This document shows, piece by piece, positions 1 through 6,403 of a stretch of DNA of 10,748 nucleotides; position 1 is the first letter of the stretch, and each line of letters begins with the position of its first letter. This DNA is from JBCCFK01 sp965262315. GTDB lineage: Bacteria > Actinomycetota > Acidimicrobiia > Acidimicrobiales > UBA8592. The notes below the pieces were generated by a model. The model ran no database searches and was not told the origin of the DNA. It was given only the letters and a program-made list of their open reading frames with translations. The position numbers and the translations under genes are program-made. The stretch spans positions 1 to 10,748 of the forward strand of contig CBDHFJ010000140.1 of the NCBI GenBank assembly GCA_965262315.1, written 5' to 3'.

Positions 1-966
1 GCGGACGTTGACGACCGAGCCGGCAGGGATGTGGACCCCGTGCAGCTCGACGTCGACGGCCGTCTGGCGGAAGAGTCCCCTGCACCGGACCTTCGAGCCG
101 CAGGATCTCTTCGACGAGCACGGGCAGGTAGGTCTCGGGATCGGACTTGAGACGATCCCACTGGTCCGGCTGGCGGATCAGGAGCATCACCCCCGCCGAG
201 ATCGCATTGGTCGAGGTCTCGGAACCGCCGACGAACGTGTCGGCCATCATCTCCGCGTGGAGCTCGTTGTCGTTGAGCGTCCGCCCCCACTCGGGGATCA
301 CCGTGTTGACCAGATCGCTCAGGAGCGTGTCGTCGGGTTCCTCGCGCAGGCGTTCGAAGATCGGCTGGAAATAGTGCTGAGCCTCGATCTCCATCTCGGT
401 GGACCAGATCGCCTCTTCTTCGGTCTGCATGAGGCCGAGACGCTGCACCCACGCATCGGTCCAGGCCTTGATCTGCCAGATGTCCTCTTCCTTGGCTCCC
501 ATCTGCACACCGATGATGATCAGGGGCAACGGGACGGCGAACTGCTTGACCCAGTCGCAGCGGCCGGCGTCGATGAAGTCGTCGATGAGGCGGTGGGCCA
601 GGCCGTCGACGATCGGGTCGAGCTGCTGGACCTTCTGCGGCCGGAACGCGTGGTTGAAGAGCCCACGCATTCTCCTTGTGGTTGGGATCGTCACGACCGG
701 CCAGCGTCGGCGCAGGAACCCAGCCCTTCTCCTCGTAGAGCGCCTTGATCTTGTCGGACAAGGGGTTGGTCTTCGAGCGATCGCGTGCGTTGCGGAAGCG
801 CTCGGTGTCGCGGAGGATGGCGTGGATGTCGTCGTAGCGGGTCACGACGTACATCCCAGTCCGCGGGTCGTGCCAGACCGGCGCCTCCTCGCGGAGGACG
901 GCGTAGGCCTCGTAGGGGACAGTCCTGGATCTCCGGGTCGAAGAAGTTGACCTCGTCGAGCGTCAA
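1..966 (-). pseudogene. Cytochrome P450, 3' end outside window, three or more frameshifts
   Basis: Cytochrome P450 monooxygenases use a heme-thiolate centre to insert one oxygen atom into lipids, sterols or xenobiotics. The reverse strand reads LTLDEVNFFDPEIQDCP, then shifts frame and continues YEAYAVLREEAPVWHDP. Removing one base at 915-918 (GGGG run), one at 670-671 and one at 76 gives a continuous P450. The second correction restores the C-helix HxxxR (HKEMR). The I-helix GGSETS and the K-helix ExxR (EILR) are also readable. The heme-binding Cys loop lies beyond position 1. The only in-frame start is TTG at 966. A GTG at 992 behind GGGGGAG (996-1002) starts VSKPPMMRA and would join only with a further one-base correction, so the real start may be 992. 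The family is certain; the substrate is not. Whether the breaks are decay or sequencing error cannot be told here. Confidence 0.85.
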
Positions 967-1034
967 GCTCGCATCATCGGCGGTTTCGACACGGTCTCCC
1001 CCAGGTGCAGTCGGTTTCTGACATCCTCACCATC

Positions 1035-1873
1035 ATGCATTACGCCGCCACGATCTTCCCCACCGCCTATGCCATGCCGATGACCGAGCTCGGGCCCGCG
1101 CTGGAGCAGCGCGGCTTCGAGTCGTTGTGGGTCGCCGAACACAGCCACATCCCGGCGAGTCGCAAGTCCCCGTGGCCTGGTGGTCCCGAGCTGCCCCAGA
1201 TGTACTACGACACGCTCGACCCGTTCGTGGCGCTGACGGCGGCAGCCACCGCCACCACCACCCTGAAGCTGGCGACCGGCATCGCTCTGGTCATCCAGCG
1301 CGATCCGATCCACACGGCCAAGGAGGCGGCCAGCCTCGACGTGGTGTCGAACGGTCGGTTCATGCTCGGCGTCGGTGCCGGGTGGAACATCGAGGAGATG
1401 GAAGACCACGGCACCGACCCGGCGCGGCGGTTCGGACGCATGCGAGAGTCGGTCGAGGCGATGAAGGCCATCTGGACGAACGAGGTCGCCGAGTACCACG
1501 GCGAGCAGATCTCGTTCGACGCGATGTACGCGAACCCCAAGCCGGTGCAGGCCGGCGGCCCGCCCATCCACGTCGGCGGGGTCTATCCGGGTGCGCTCAC
1601 TCGTGCGGTCAAGTACGGCGACGGGTGGATGCCGATCGGCGGGCGCGGCACGGACGACCTGGCGGCGCAACTCGCCGATGCGGACCGCCTGTGCGGGGAG
1701 GCCGGTCGCAGCCGGTCGGACTTCGAGGTGTCGATCTTCGCCGGCCCGAACACCCGCGAAGAGCTCGACCACCTCGAGGAGATCGGCGTGGATCGCGTGG
1801 TCTTCTTCCTCCACCGGCGGGTGCCGACACCCTCGAGCCGATGCTGGACAAGCTGGCCGCACTCATCCCCTGA
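1035..1873 (+). CDS. LLM-class F420-dependent oxidoreductase, 3' end frameshifted
   Basis: Luciferase-like monooxygenase family, TIM-barrel type that typically uses reduced coenzyme F420 for hydride transfer; a soluble cytoplasmic enzyme with unknown substrate. The N-terminus MHYAATIFPTAYAMPMTELG and the following GFESLWVAEHSHIPASR are characteristic. Further family segments are TLKLATGIALVIQRDPI, GVGAGWNIEEMEDHGTD and KYGDGWMPIGG. The uncorrected frame runs on to 2459 as a low-complexity, non-homologous tail. Adding one base at about 1811-1815 (CTCCACC to CTCCCACC) restores ADTLEPMLDKLAALIP and a TGA at 1871-1873, giving 279 aa, a normal family length. ATG 1035 is chosen over GTG 1005 because conserved sequence begins there; no clear Shine-Dalgarno precedes it. 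It is divergent from the P450, about 40 bases apart, which suggests shared control (inference). Confidence 0.88.
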
Positions 1874-1914
1874 TCGCCCGGCGGTCGCCCCTGGCCCCAA
1901 GCCCAGCAGCCTCG

Positions 1915-1943
1915 CCAACCCCGCCCAACCCCGCCCAACCCCG
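1915..1943. repeat. 10-bp tandem repeat, about 2.9 copies
   Basis: The unit ccaaccccgc occurs at 1915-1924 and 1925-1934, and all but its last base recurs at 1935-1943. It runs directly into the first 55-bp dyad repeat. It is non-coding once the preceding oxidoreductase is ended at 1873. Confidence 0.8.
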
Positions 1944-1995
1944 AAATCTGGCATCACCCGCACCCCACGGGTGCACAACCGGCCCAATTTCAGGA
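1941..1995. repeat. 55-bp intergenic dyad repeat, copy 1
   Basis: This copy matches the one at 2012-2066 at 54 of 55 bases. It has imperfect dyad symmetry. An inner stem GCACCC (1960-1965) pairs with GGGTGC (1969-1974) around loop CAC, and terminal GAAAT (1943-1947) pairs with ATTTC (1987-1991). It lies between convergent gene ends, so it could act as a bidirectional terminator or belong to a dispersed REP-like family. No database family is claimed. Confidence 0.8.
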
Positions 1996-2011
1996 CAGGG
2001 CGCCACGGCCA

Positions 2012-2066
2012 CCGAAATCTGGCATCACCCGCACCCCAGGGGTGCACAACCGGCCCAATTTCAGGA
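2012..2066. repeat. 55-bp intergenic dyad repeat, copy 2
   Basis: Second copy in the same orientation, with a 71-base period relative to copy 1. The only difference is G at 2039 where copy 1 has C at 1968. The inner stem here is GCACCCC (2031-2037) and GGGGTGC (2039-2045), so the substitution falls at the loop and leaves the stem intact. The remaining spacer (1874-1914, 1996-2011 and 2067-2090) shows nothing recognisable. Confidence 0.8.
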
Positions 2067-2090
2067 GAGGCGAGCCGCTCGGGTCCGCTG

Positions 2091-3143
2091 TCAGCGGGCG
2101 AGTGCCGGGCTGTTGGCGGCAGTGCGGAAGGCGGCGGTGCCGATCGAGCCCATGAGCTCGCGAGCGGTGCCCTCCCAGTCGTCGTCGACGCGGATGCCCG
2201 AGGTGTCGGCGGCGATGTTGAGGCCGCGGAACACGGCCGCGGTCACCGCGGCGTCGACCATGCCGTCGTGACCGACGGCGGCGACCAGCGCCTCCCGCGT
2301 CGTGCCCACGGTCTCGTCCATCCGGTGGACGGCCGTGGTGAACTCGATCAGCTCGGCGCCGGCAGAGACGTTGGCGTCCTCGGACTCGTCGGCGGTGATG
2401 GCGGTCTCGTCGGCCGGGTGTCGATGGCGTTGCTACTCGCACGGAGGAACATGGCGTGAGCGGTCGTTCAATAGAAGCACTCGTTCAGCGCCGACGTTCG
2501 GGCGGCCACCAGCTCGATCTGTGGCCGGCTCAGAGCTCGATGGGTCCAGACCATCTCCCCGAAGCTGCGTCCCGAGTACATGGCCCGGACCAGCAGCATC
2601 CGTCGAGCGTTGTCGGCCTGGGCCAGGCTGAGCGACACGGCCACGTGCGCCATCCCGTTCGCCGGCACGGTGGGAAGGAAGGCCACGTCATGGACGAGGC
2701 CATCGGGTCGCTCTCCCGTGGGCTCGCCGTCGACCTGCGGCGGCAACGGCTCGCGATCGAGACCCAGCGCGTCGTGCAGGTGGTCGATGGGCACGATCTG
2801 GGCCGCGATGGCGGCCAGCTCGGCGTAGGCGTCCTCGCCGATTCGGTCGACGATGTGGAGGTAGGTGTCGTGGTCGATGCTCGACGGTTGGGTCGTGACC
2901 CGTTCGGCCAGCGCTCGCACGAACGCTGACAGATCGCCGTCGGGCTCATCGCCGACGTCGACCAGCTCGGGCGCCCGGTCCCAGAGTGGTCGAGGGGCGG
3001 AGGCGCGGATCTGCCGAACGATCGCAAGCCGATCGGCGCCGCTCCACCATCCACCCCGGTCGACCCAGGTTGTCCCAGGAGATCCGGCACGCGGAGACGA
3101 TCTCGTCGTCGACGCCCGCTGCTTCCAACGCTTCGAATGCCAT
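2091..3143 (-). pseudogene. AhpD-like carboxymuconolactone decarboxylase family protein, in-frame TGA and two frameshifts
   Basis: CMD/AhpD-family proteins are small helical peroxidase or decarboxylase-like enzymes with a CxxC redox pair. Reading down from ATG 3143 gives MAFEALEAAGVDDEIVSACR. One extra base near 3048-3055 shifts to ADRLAIVRQIRAS, and the frame then runs to ELVAARTSALNECFY followed by TGA (2468-2470). Reading through the TGA gives TTAHAMFLR. A missing base in the GGG at 2416-2418 leads to ADETAITADESEDANV and a natural C-terminus at 2091. The motif spacing matches AhpD exactly: Glu, Cys at +12, TGA at +15, His at +19. The repaired protein is about 350 aa, long enough for a cysteine-free N-terminal half plus the AhpD half. 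It lies 39 bases downstream of the cupin gene, probably co-transcribed. It may be a selenoprotein, a pseudogene or a sequencing artefact. Confidence 0.8.
2468..2470 (-). other. In-frame TGA at the second AhpD redox cysteine (possible selenocysteine codon)
   Basis: On the reverse strand the codons read TGC TTC TAT TGA ACG ACC GCT CAC, i.e. C-F-Y-stop-T-T-A-H. The TGA replaces the second Cys of CxxC and the in-frame His follows at the expected spacing, so no indel is needed around it. A weak hairpin follows: GCUCACG (2461-2455) against CGUG (2443-2440) plus AGU (2437-2435), with an 11-nt loop. It is not a convincing SECIS element. Confidence 0.4.
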
Positions 3144-3182
3144 CGGAAGACGGTAACCCGCCGGTGACGCGGCCGCCTGCTG

Positions 3183-3554
3183 CTAGGCCTGGCGCTCCCC
3201 CACCCCGTCGTCGAGTGGGACGAACAGACACGTTCTCGGTTGGCCGTCGACATTGCGACTCACGTGGCCCTTGCCCGTCGTGTCTTCGGCCAACATGATC
3301 GACCCCGCCGGGAAGACCCGGGCCTCCTCGCCCGTGTCGATCTCGACGGATCCGGTGAGGTTCACGACGAGCTGACGCCGCGGAGCGACGTGGAAGTCGA
3401 GGTCGTAGTCGCCGGCCACCTGCCGGAAGATCACCCCGGGCCCGCGCCACAGCCCCGAGATCTGCCCCATGTCGCCGTAGTCCTCGAGGTCGATGTCCAC
3501 GTCCTCGAAGTGACTGATGCCGTCGTCGCCGGTGTAGAGCCTGGTGATCCGCAT
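3183..3554 (-). CDS. Small cupin-domain protein
   Basis: A compact single-domain cupin of 123 aa starting MRITRLYTGDDGISHFEDVD. The beta-barrel core reads DFHVAPRRQLVVNLTGSVEI followed by FPAGSIMLAEDTTGKGHVS. His in DFHV and His in GKGHVS are candidate metal ligands; the family is often metal-binding, but no reaction can be assigned. Length is normal for a monodomain cupin. ATG 3554 is chosen because conserved sequence starts there; an alternative in-frame ATG at 3566 adds MIAR. No strong Shine-Dalgarno is seen before either. It is the only gene in the left 4 kb that reads cleanly. The AhpD-like gene follows after 39 bases, so the pair probably forms a unit. It diverges from the DUF5655 gene with almost no spacer. 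Confidence 0.8.
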   Translation of the reverse strand: MRITRLYTGDDGISHFEDVDIDLEDYGDMGQISGLWRGPGVIFRQVAGDYDLDFHVAPRRQLVVNLTGSVEIDTGEEARVFPAGSIMLAEDTTGKGHVSRNVDGQPRTCLFVPLDDGVGERQA

Positions 3555-3573
3555 GCGTGCGATCATTCCACGG

Positions 3574-3985
3574 ATGTGGGAGTGCCCGGAGTGTCGCCGC
3601 CGGTTCGGCCGGACCAACCAGGGGCACGAATGCGCGCCGGCCATGGACATCGAGGAGTACTTCGAGACCGGCCCCGAGTTCGAGCGCCCCGTCTTCGAGG
3701 TCGTCCGAGCCCACATGCAGTCCCTCGATCCCGACATCTGGTTCGAGCCGGTCTCGGTCGGGTTCTTCTTCAAGCGCCGGACCACGTTCCTCCAGCTCCG
3801 CACCATGACCAAGTGGGTCGCCGTGTGCTTCAACCTCGACCGCCGGCTCAGCAGCGACCGGCTGGCCCGGAAGGTGCTGGAGCACAGCGGCCGCCACTAT
3901 CACGTCGGTCAATGTCCGAGACGCGGCCGAGATCGACGACCCGCTCCTGGAGTGGTTGACGGAGGCCTGGGAGGTCGACGCCTGA
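3574..3985 (+). CDS. Zinc-ribbon DUF5655 domain protein, frameshifted near the 3' end
   Basis: The protein starts MWECPECRRRFGRTNQGHEC, a C-x2-C ... H-x-C zinc-ribbon (C4, C7, H18, C20), followed by a DUF5655-type body (FFKRRTTFLQLR, MTKWVAVCFNLDRRL). Function is unknown; a nucleic-acid or protein-binding role is only suggested by the zinc knuckle. The uncorrected frame leaves the family after HSGRHYHV. Removing one G at 3907-3908 gives VNVRDAAEIDDPLLEWLTEAWEVDA and TGA at 3983-3985, for 136 aa, the expected length. ATG 3574 begins the conserved part; GTG 3544 and ATG 3553 are alternatives but would overlap the divergent cupin start. Its stop overlaps the next gene's ATG by one base, suggesting translational coupling. 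Confidence 0.8.
3969..3974 (+). promoter_or_regulatory. Shine-Dalgarno GGGAGG for the isochorismatase gene
   Basis: GGGAGG lies 10 bases before ATG 3985, inside the end of the DUF5655 gene. It supports a separate start there rather than a DUF5655-hydrolase fusion. Confidence 0.6.
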
Positions 3986-4635
3986 TGCTCCACGGATGGT
4001 GGATCGATGCAGCGCAGTACGAGCGGCACGAGCAACGGCGCGGCCGTCGACATGCGTTCGAGCGGCTCGACCCGACACGGACCGCACTCGTCGTCGTCGA
4101 TCTCGTGCCCTTCTTCGTCGACGAGAACCCCTACGCAGCCGGCATTCTCGCAAACGTCAATCGGCTCGCTGCGGCCCTTCGGGCCGTCGGCGGCACGGTG
4201 GCGTGGGTGGTGCCCGCAGACGTGCCGCCACCGCCCACGCACATGGAGTTCTTCGGGCCCCGCGTTGCGAGTCTGTACGCAGACTCGGGTGGCAGCGGCT
4301 CCGTGCAGGATCGGCTCGCAGCCGAACTCGAACCGCGCGAGGCCGACCTCTTCGTGGAGAAGTCGGCTGCGAGCGCGTTCTTCCCGGGGCGCTGCCCTCT
4401 GCATGACCTGCTGCAACAGCATTCGATCGAGAACGTGATCGTCGTCGGCACCCTCGCCAACGTCTGCTGCGAGTCGACCGTCCGGGATGCGAACACGCTC
4501 GGGTATCGCGTCGTGATGGTCGCCGACGCCAACGCAGCCGGCAGCGACGCCGAGCTCAACGCGACGTTGCACACCGTCTATCGCAGCTTTGGCGACGTCC
4601 GTCCGACCGACGAGGTGATCGGGCTGCTTTCCTGA
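3985..4635 (+). CDS. Isochorismatase-family cysteine hydrolase
   Basis: A cytoplasmic alpha/beta hydrolase of the isochorismatase/nicotinamidase superfamily, 216 aa, with the full catalytic triad visible. D39 lies in ALVVVDLVPFF, K126 in LFVEKSAASAFF and C161 in GTLANVCCESTVRDA, followed by LGYRVVMVADANAA. The substrate cannot be read from sequence; family members cleave isochorismate, nicotinamide, ureidoacrylate or N-carbamoyl amides. The start is ATG 3985, behind GGGAGG and overlapping the DUF5655 stop (TGATG). The raw frame is open further upstream only because of the indel at 3907-3908. The gene ends at a strong palindromic terminator shared with the convergent acyl-CoA dehydrogenase. 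Confidence 0.92.
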   Translation: MLHGWWIDAAQYERHEQRRGRRHAFERLDPTRTALVVVDLVPFFVDENPYAAGILANVNRLAAALRAVGGTVAWVVPADVPPPPTHMEFFGPRVASLYADSGGSGSVQDRLAAELEPREADLFVEKSAASAFFPGRCPLHDLLQQHSIENVIVVGTLANVCCESTVRDANTLGYRVVMVADANAAGSDAELNATLHTVYRSFGDVRPTDEVIGLLS

Positions 4636-4691
4636 CGCGGCACGGCCCGGACCACTGGTCCGGGCCGTACCGTTCGGTCAGTGCCGCGTCA
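4633..4691. terminator. Nested stop-to-stop palindrome, bidirectional terminator
   Basis: The inner hairpin pairs ACGGCCCGGACC (4642-4653) with GGTCCGGGCCGT (4657-4668) around loop ACT, 12 perfect pairs. An outer 11-bp inverted repeat pairs TGACGCGGCAC (4633-4643) with GTGCCGCGTCA (4681-4691). The outer arms contain the stop codons of both convergent genes. There is no long T tract, but the symmetry and position fit a two-way terminator. Confidence 0.8.
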
Positions 4692-5915
4692 ACCCTTGGG
4701 GCGAGGCTCCTTGGGCAGGCCCAGCACCATCTCCCCCAGGATGTTGCGCTGTACCTGGCTGGTGCCGGCGTAGATCGTGCCGGCGCGGGCGTTGTAGAAC
4801 GTGCCGATCCAGCTGGCGCTCTGGTTGGGGGCACCGGGGTTGTCGGTGTGGAACGAGCTGGTGGGCGCCGGACCCTGGGGCACCATCGCCTCCGCACCCA
4901 GAATGTCGAGCGACAGTTCGGTGATCCGCTGGTGGTACTCGGACCAGTACAGCTTGAAGGCCGACTCGCCCGGTCCGGGGTGTTTGCCGGCCAGGAAGCC
5001 CGTGAGGGTCCGCATGCCGAGCAGGCGCATGATCTCCACCTCGATGTAGCCCTGGGCCAGGCGCTGACGGATGGTCGGGTCGTCGGTGCGGCCACGATCC
5101 TTCGCCAGCTCGAGCAGGCGATCGAACTCGCCGCGGAACATGACCGGCATCGTCGCGGCGGCTTCGCCTCGCTCGTAGCCCAGCAGTGACATCGCGACGG
5201 CCCAGCCGTTGTTCACGCCACCGATGACGTGCTCCTTGTCGGCCCGTGCGTCGGTGAAGAACGTCTCGTTGAACTCGGATTCACCCGAGATCATCTCGAT
5301 CGGCCGCAGCTCGACGCCGTCCTGGGTGGTCGGGCACAGGATGAAGCTGATGCCCTTGTGCTGCGGCGCGTCCAGGTCGGTGCGGCACAGCACGAAGATC
5401 CAGTTCGCATACTGACCGGCCGACGTCCAGATCTTCTGGCCGTTGATGATCCACTCGTCACCGTCGAGCACGGCCCGACAGCCGAGGCTGGCCAGGTCCG
5501 ACCCGGAGTCCGGTTCGCTGTAGCCCTGGCAGAAGACGATCTCGCCCGAGATGATCTTGGGCAGGAACTCCGCCTTCTGCTCGTCGGTGCCCCAGTTGAG
5601 GATGGTGTTGCCACACATCTGAATGCTGAAGGCGTCGTTGGTGCCGCCCTCGGGCACGCCGGCCTTGCGGAACTCCTCGGCCAGGATGACCTGTTCGAGC
5701 TCGGTCAGCCCGCCGCCGCCGTACTCGGCAGGCCAGGCCGGGGCGAGGTAGCGCTGCTCGGCCAGGAGCGGGCGCCACTCCTCGTTGGTGAAGCGGAAGG
5801 CTTCGTCGGCGTCGAGCGCGCCCAGGCCCTTCCAGTTGGACGGCAGGTGCTCGGCGAGGAACGCCTGGATCTTCTCGCGGAAGGCCTCGGCCTCGGCTGA
5901 ATAGGTCGGCTGCAT
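4689..5915 (-). CDS. Acyl-CoA dehydrogenase family protein (FadE-type)
   Basis: FAD-dependent acyl-CoA dehydrogenase of 408 aa, which would catalyse alpha-beta desaturation of an acyl-CoA with electrons passed to ETF. The N-terminal helical domain is residues 1-120. YSEPDSGSDLASL (132-144) is the family FAD/substrate segment, IWTSAGQYANW (162-172) is also typical, and the C-terminus has IYAGTSQVQRNILGEMVLG. The position of the medium-chain enzyme's catalytic Glu is Ala383. A candidate base is E248 in GYERGEAA, the helix-G position used by isovaleryl-CoA dehydrogenase. Many actinobacterial FadE proteins of sterol and lipid catabolism show this arrangement, some as heteromeric partners. ATG 5915 gives the usual N-terminus; an upstream extension in frame to 6008 looks non-coding. 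It diverges from the GFA gene by 70 bases. Confidence 0.93.
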   Translation of the reverse strand: MQPTYSAEAEAFREKIQAFLAEHLPSNWKGLGALDADEAFRFTNEEWRPLLAEQRYLAPAWPAEYGGGGLTELEQVILAEEFRKAGVPEGGTNDAFSIQMCGNTILNWGTDEQKAEFLPKIISGEIVFCQGYSEPDSGSDLASLGCRAVLDGDEWIINGQKIWTSAGQYANWIFVLCRTDLDAPQHKGISFILCPTTQDGVELRPIEMISGESEFNETFFTDARADKEHVIGGVNNGWAVAMSLLGYERGEAAATMPVMFRGEFDRLLELAKDRGRTDDPTIRQRLAQGYIEVEIMRLLGMRTLTGFLAGKHPGPGESAFKLYWSEYHQRITELSLDILGAEAMVPQGPAPTSSFHTDNPGAPNQSASWIGTFYNARAGTIYAGTSQVQRNILGEMVLGLPKEPRPKG

Positions 5916-5985
5916 GGACACCAGTGTTACCTGTCGGTAGGCCCGAAGCCACACCTTCGTGGCGTGCGGACTACGTTTCCCCACC

Positions 5986-6387
5986 ATGTCGGGAACCGGT
6001 GCATGCAACTGCGGTCAGATCACCTACTCGTTCGAAGGGGAGCCGGTGGCGACCGTCGTGTGCCACTGCTCGCACTGTCAGCGGCAGAGCGGTGGGGCGT
6101 ACTCGGTCAACCTGGTGATGCCGGAGAGCCAGCTCACGATCGACGGCGAGCTGTCGGTCTTCGAGGACCGCGGCGAGTCCGGCGATGCCGTCTACGTGTA
6201 CCGGAAGTTCTGTGGCTCGTGCGGCTCGCCCATCGTCTCGACGTTCGTCGAGCCCGCGGGCATCGTGGCTCTGAAGGCCGGCACGCTCGACGACACGTCG
6301 GCCGTGGCCCCACAGGCGCAGTACTGGGTGTCGCACAAGCAGGACTGGGTCGACATCCCCGAGCTCCAGGCGATTGCCACCCAATAG
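5986..6387 (+). CDS. GFA-family (CENP-V/GFA domain) zinc protein
   Basis: 133-aa single-domain protein of the glutathione-dependent formaldehyde-activating (GFA/CENP-V) fold. Zinc ligands are visible as C7 and C9 (ACNCG), C26, C28 and C31 (CHCSHCQRQSG) and C76 and C79 (FCGSCGSPI). The conserved SGGAYSVNL follows the second cluster. Most actinobacteria lack glutathione, so the classical formaldehyde-glutathione role is doubtful and the name should be read as a fold label. ATG 5986 starts the conserved sequence; GTG 5959 would add MACGLRFPT, which is not family-like. No strong Shine-Dalgarno is seen. It converges with the GNAT gene, with only six bases between the stop codons. Confidence 0.9.
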   Translation: MSGTGACNCGQITYSFEGEPVATVVCHCSHCQRQSGGAYSVNLVMPESQLTIDGELSVFEDRGESGDAVYVYRKFCGSCGSPIVSTFVEPAGIVALKAGTLDDTSAVAPQAQYWVSHKQDWVDIPELQAIATQ

Positions 6388-6403
6388 TCGTCGTCACGAC
6401 GAC
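6387..6403. terminator. Small hairpin at the convergent GFA/GNAT ends
   Basis: GTCGTCG (6387-6393) pairs perfectly with CGACGAC (6397-6403). The three-base loop (6394-6396) is exactly the stop codon of the reverse-strand GNAT gene. It may serve as a weak bidirectional terminator; no T tract follows. Confidence 0.4.

Noticed and set aside
8..950. Forward open frames over the left end
   Set aside because: They are antisense to the P450, whose I-helix and K-helix motifs are on the reverse strand.
963..1862. 299-aa reverse open frame opposite the F420 oxidoreductase
   Set aside because: Antisense shadow of a clear family member; only its last few codons (VSKPPMMRA) may be real, as the P450 start.
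1941..2066. CRISPR array
   Set aside because: Only two 55-bp units with a 16-base spacer, dyad symmetry throughout and no cas genes.
1005..2459. Single 484-aa protein with a luciferase-like N-terminus
   Set aside because: The part after about 1812 has no family resemblance and crosses the 55-bp repeats; a one-base correction gives the normal C-terminus and stop at 1873.
2435..2467. Confident SECIS element after the TGA
   Set aside because: The best hairpin has 4 + 3 pairs with a bulge and an 11-nt loop lacking an early G; too weak to call on its own.
2530..4572. 680-aa reverse-strand open frame
   Set aside because: It crosses the isochorismatase, DUF5655, cupin and AhpD-like genes in the wrong frame and has the Arg/Pro/Gly-rich composition of a GC-rich shadow frame.
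5900..6000. Promoters between the acyl-CoA dehydrogenase and GFA genes
   Set aside because: No -35/-10 pair with acceptable spacing on either strand; only a 5-bp inverted repeat (GCCAC/GTGGC), common by chance at this GC content.
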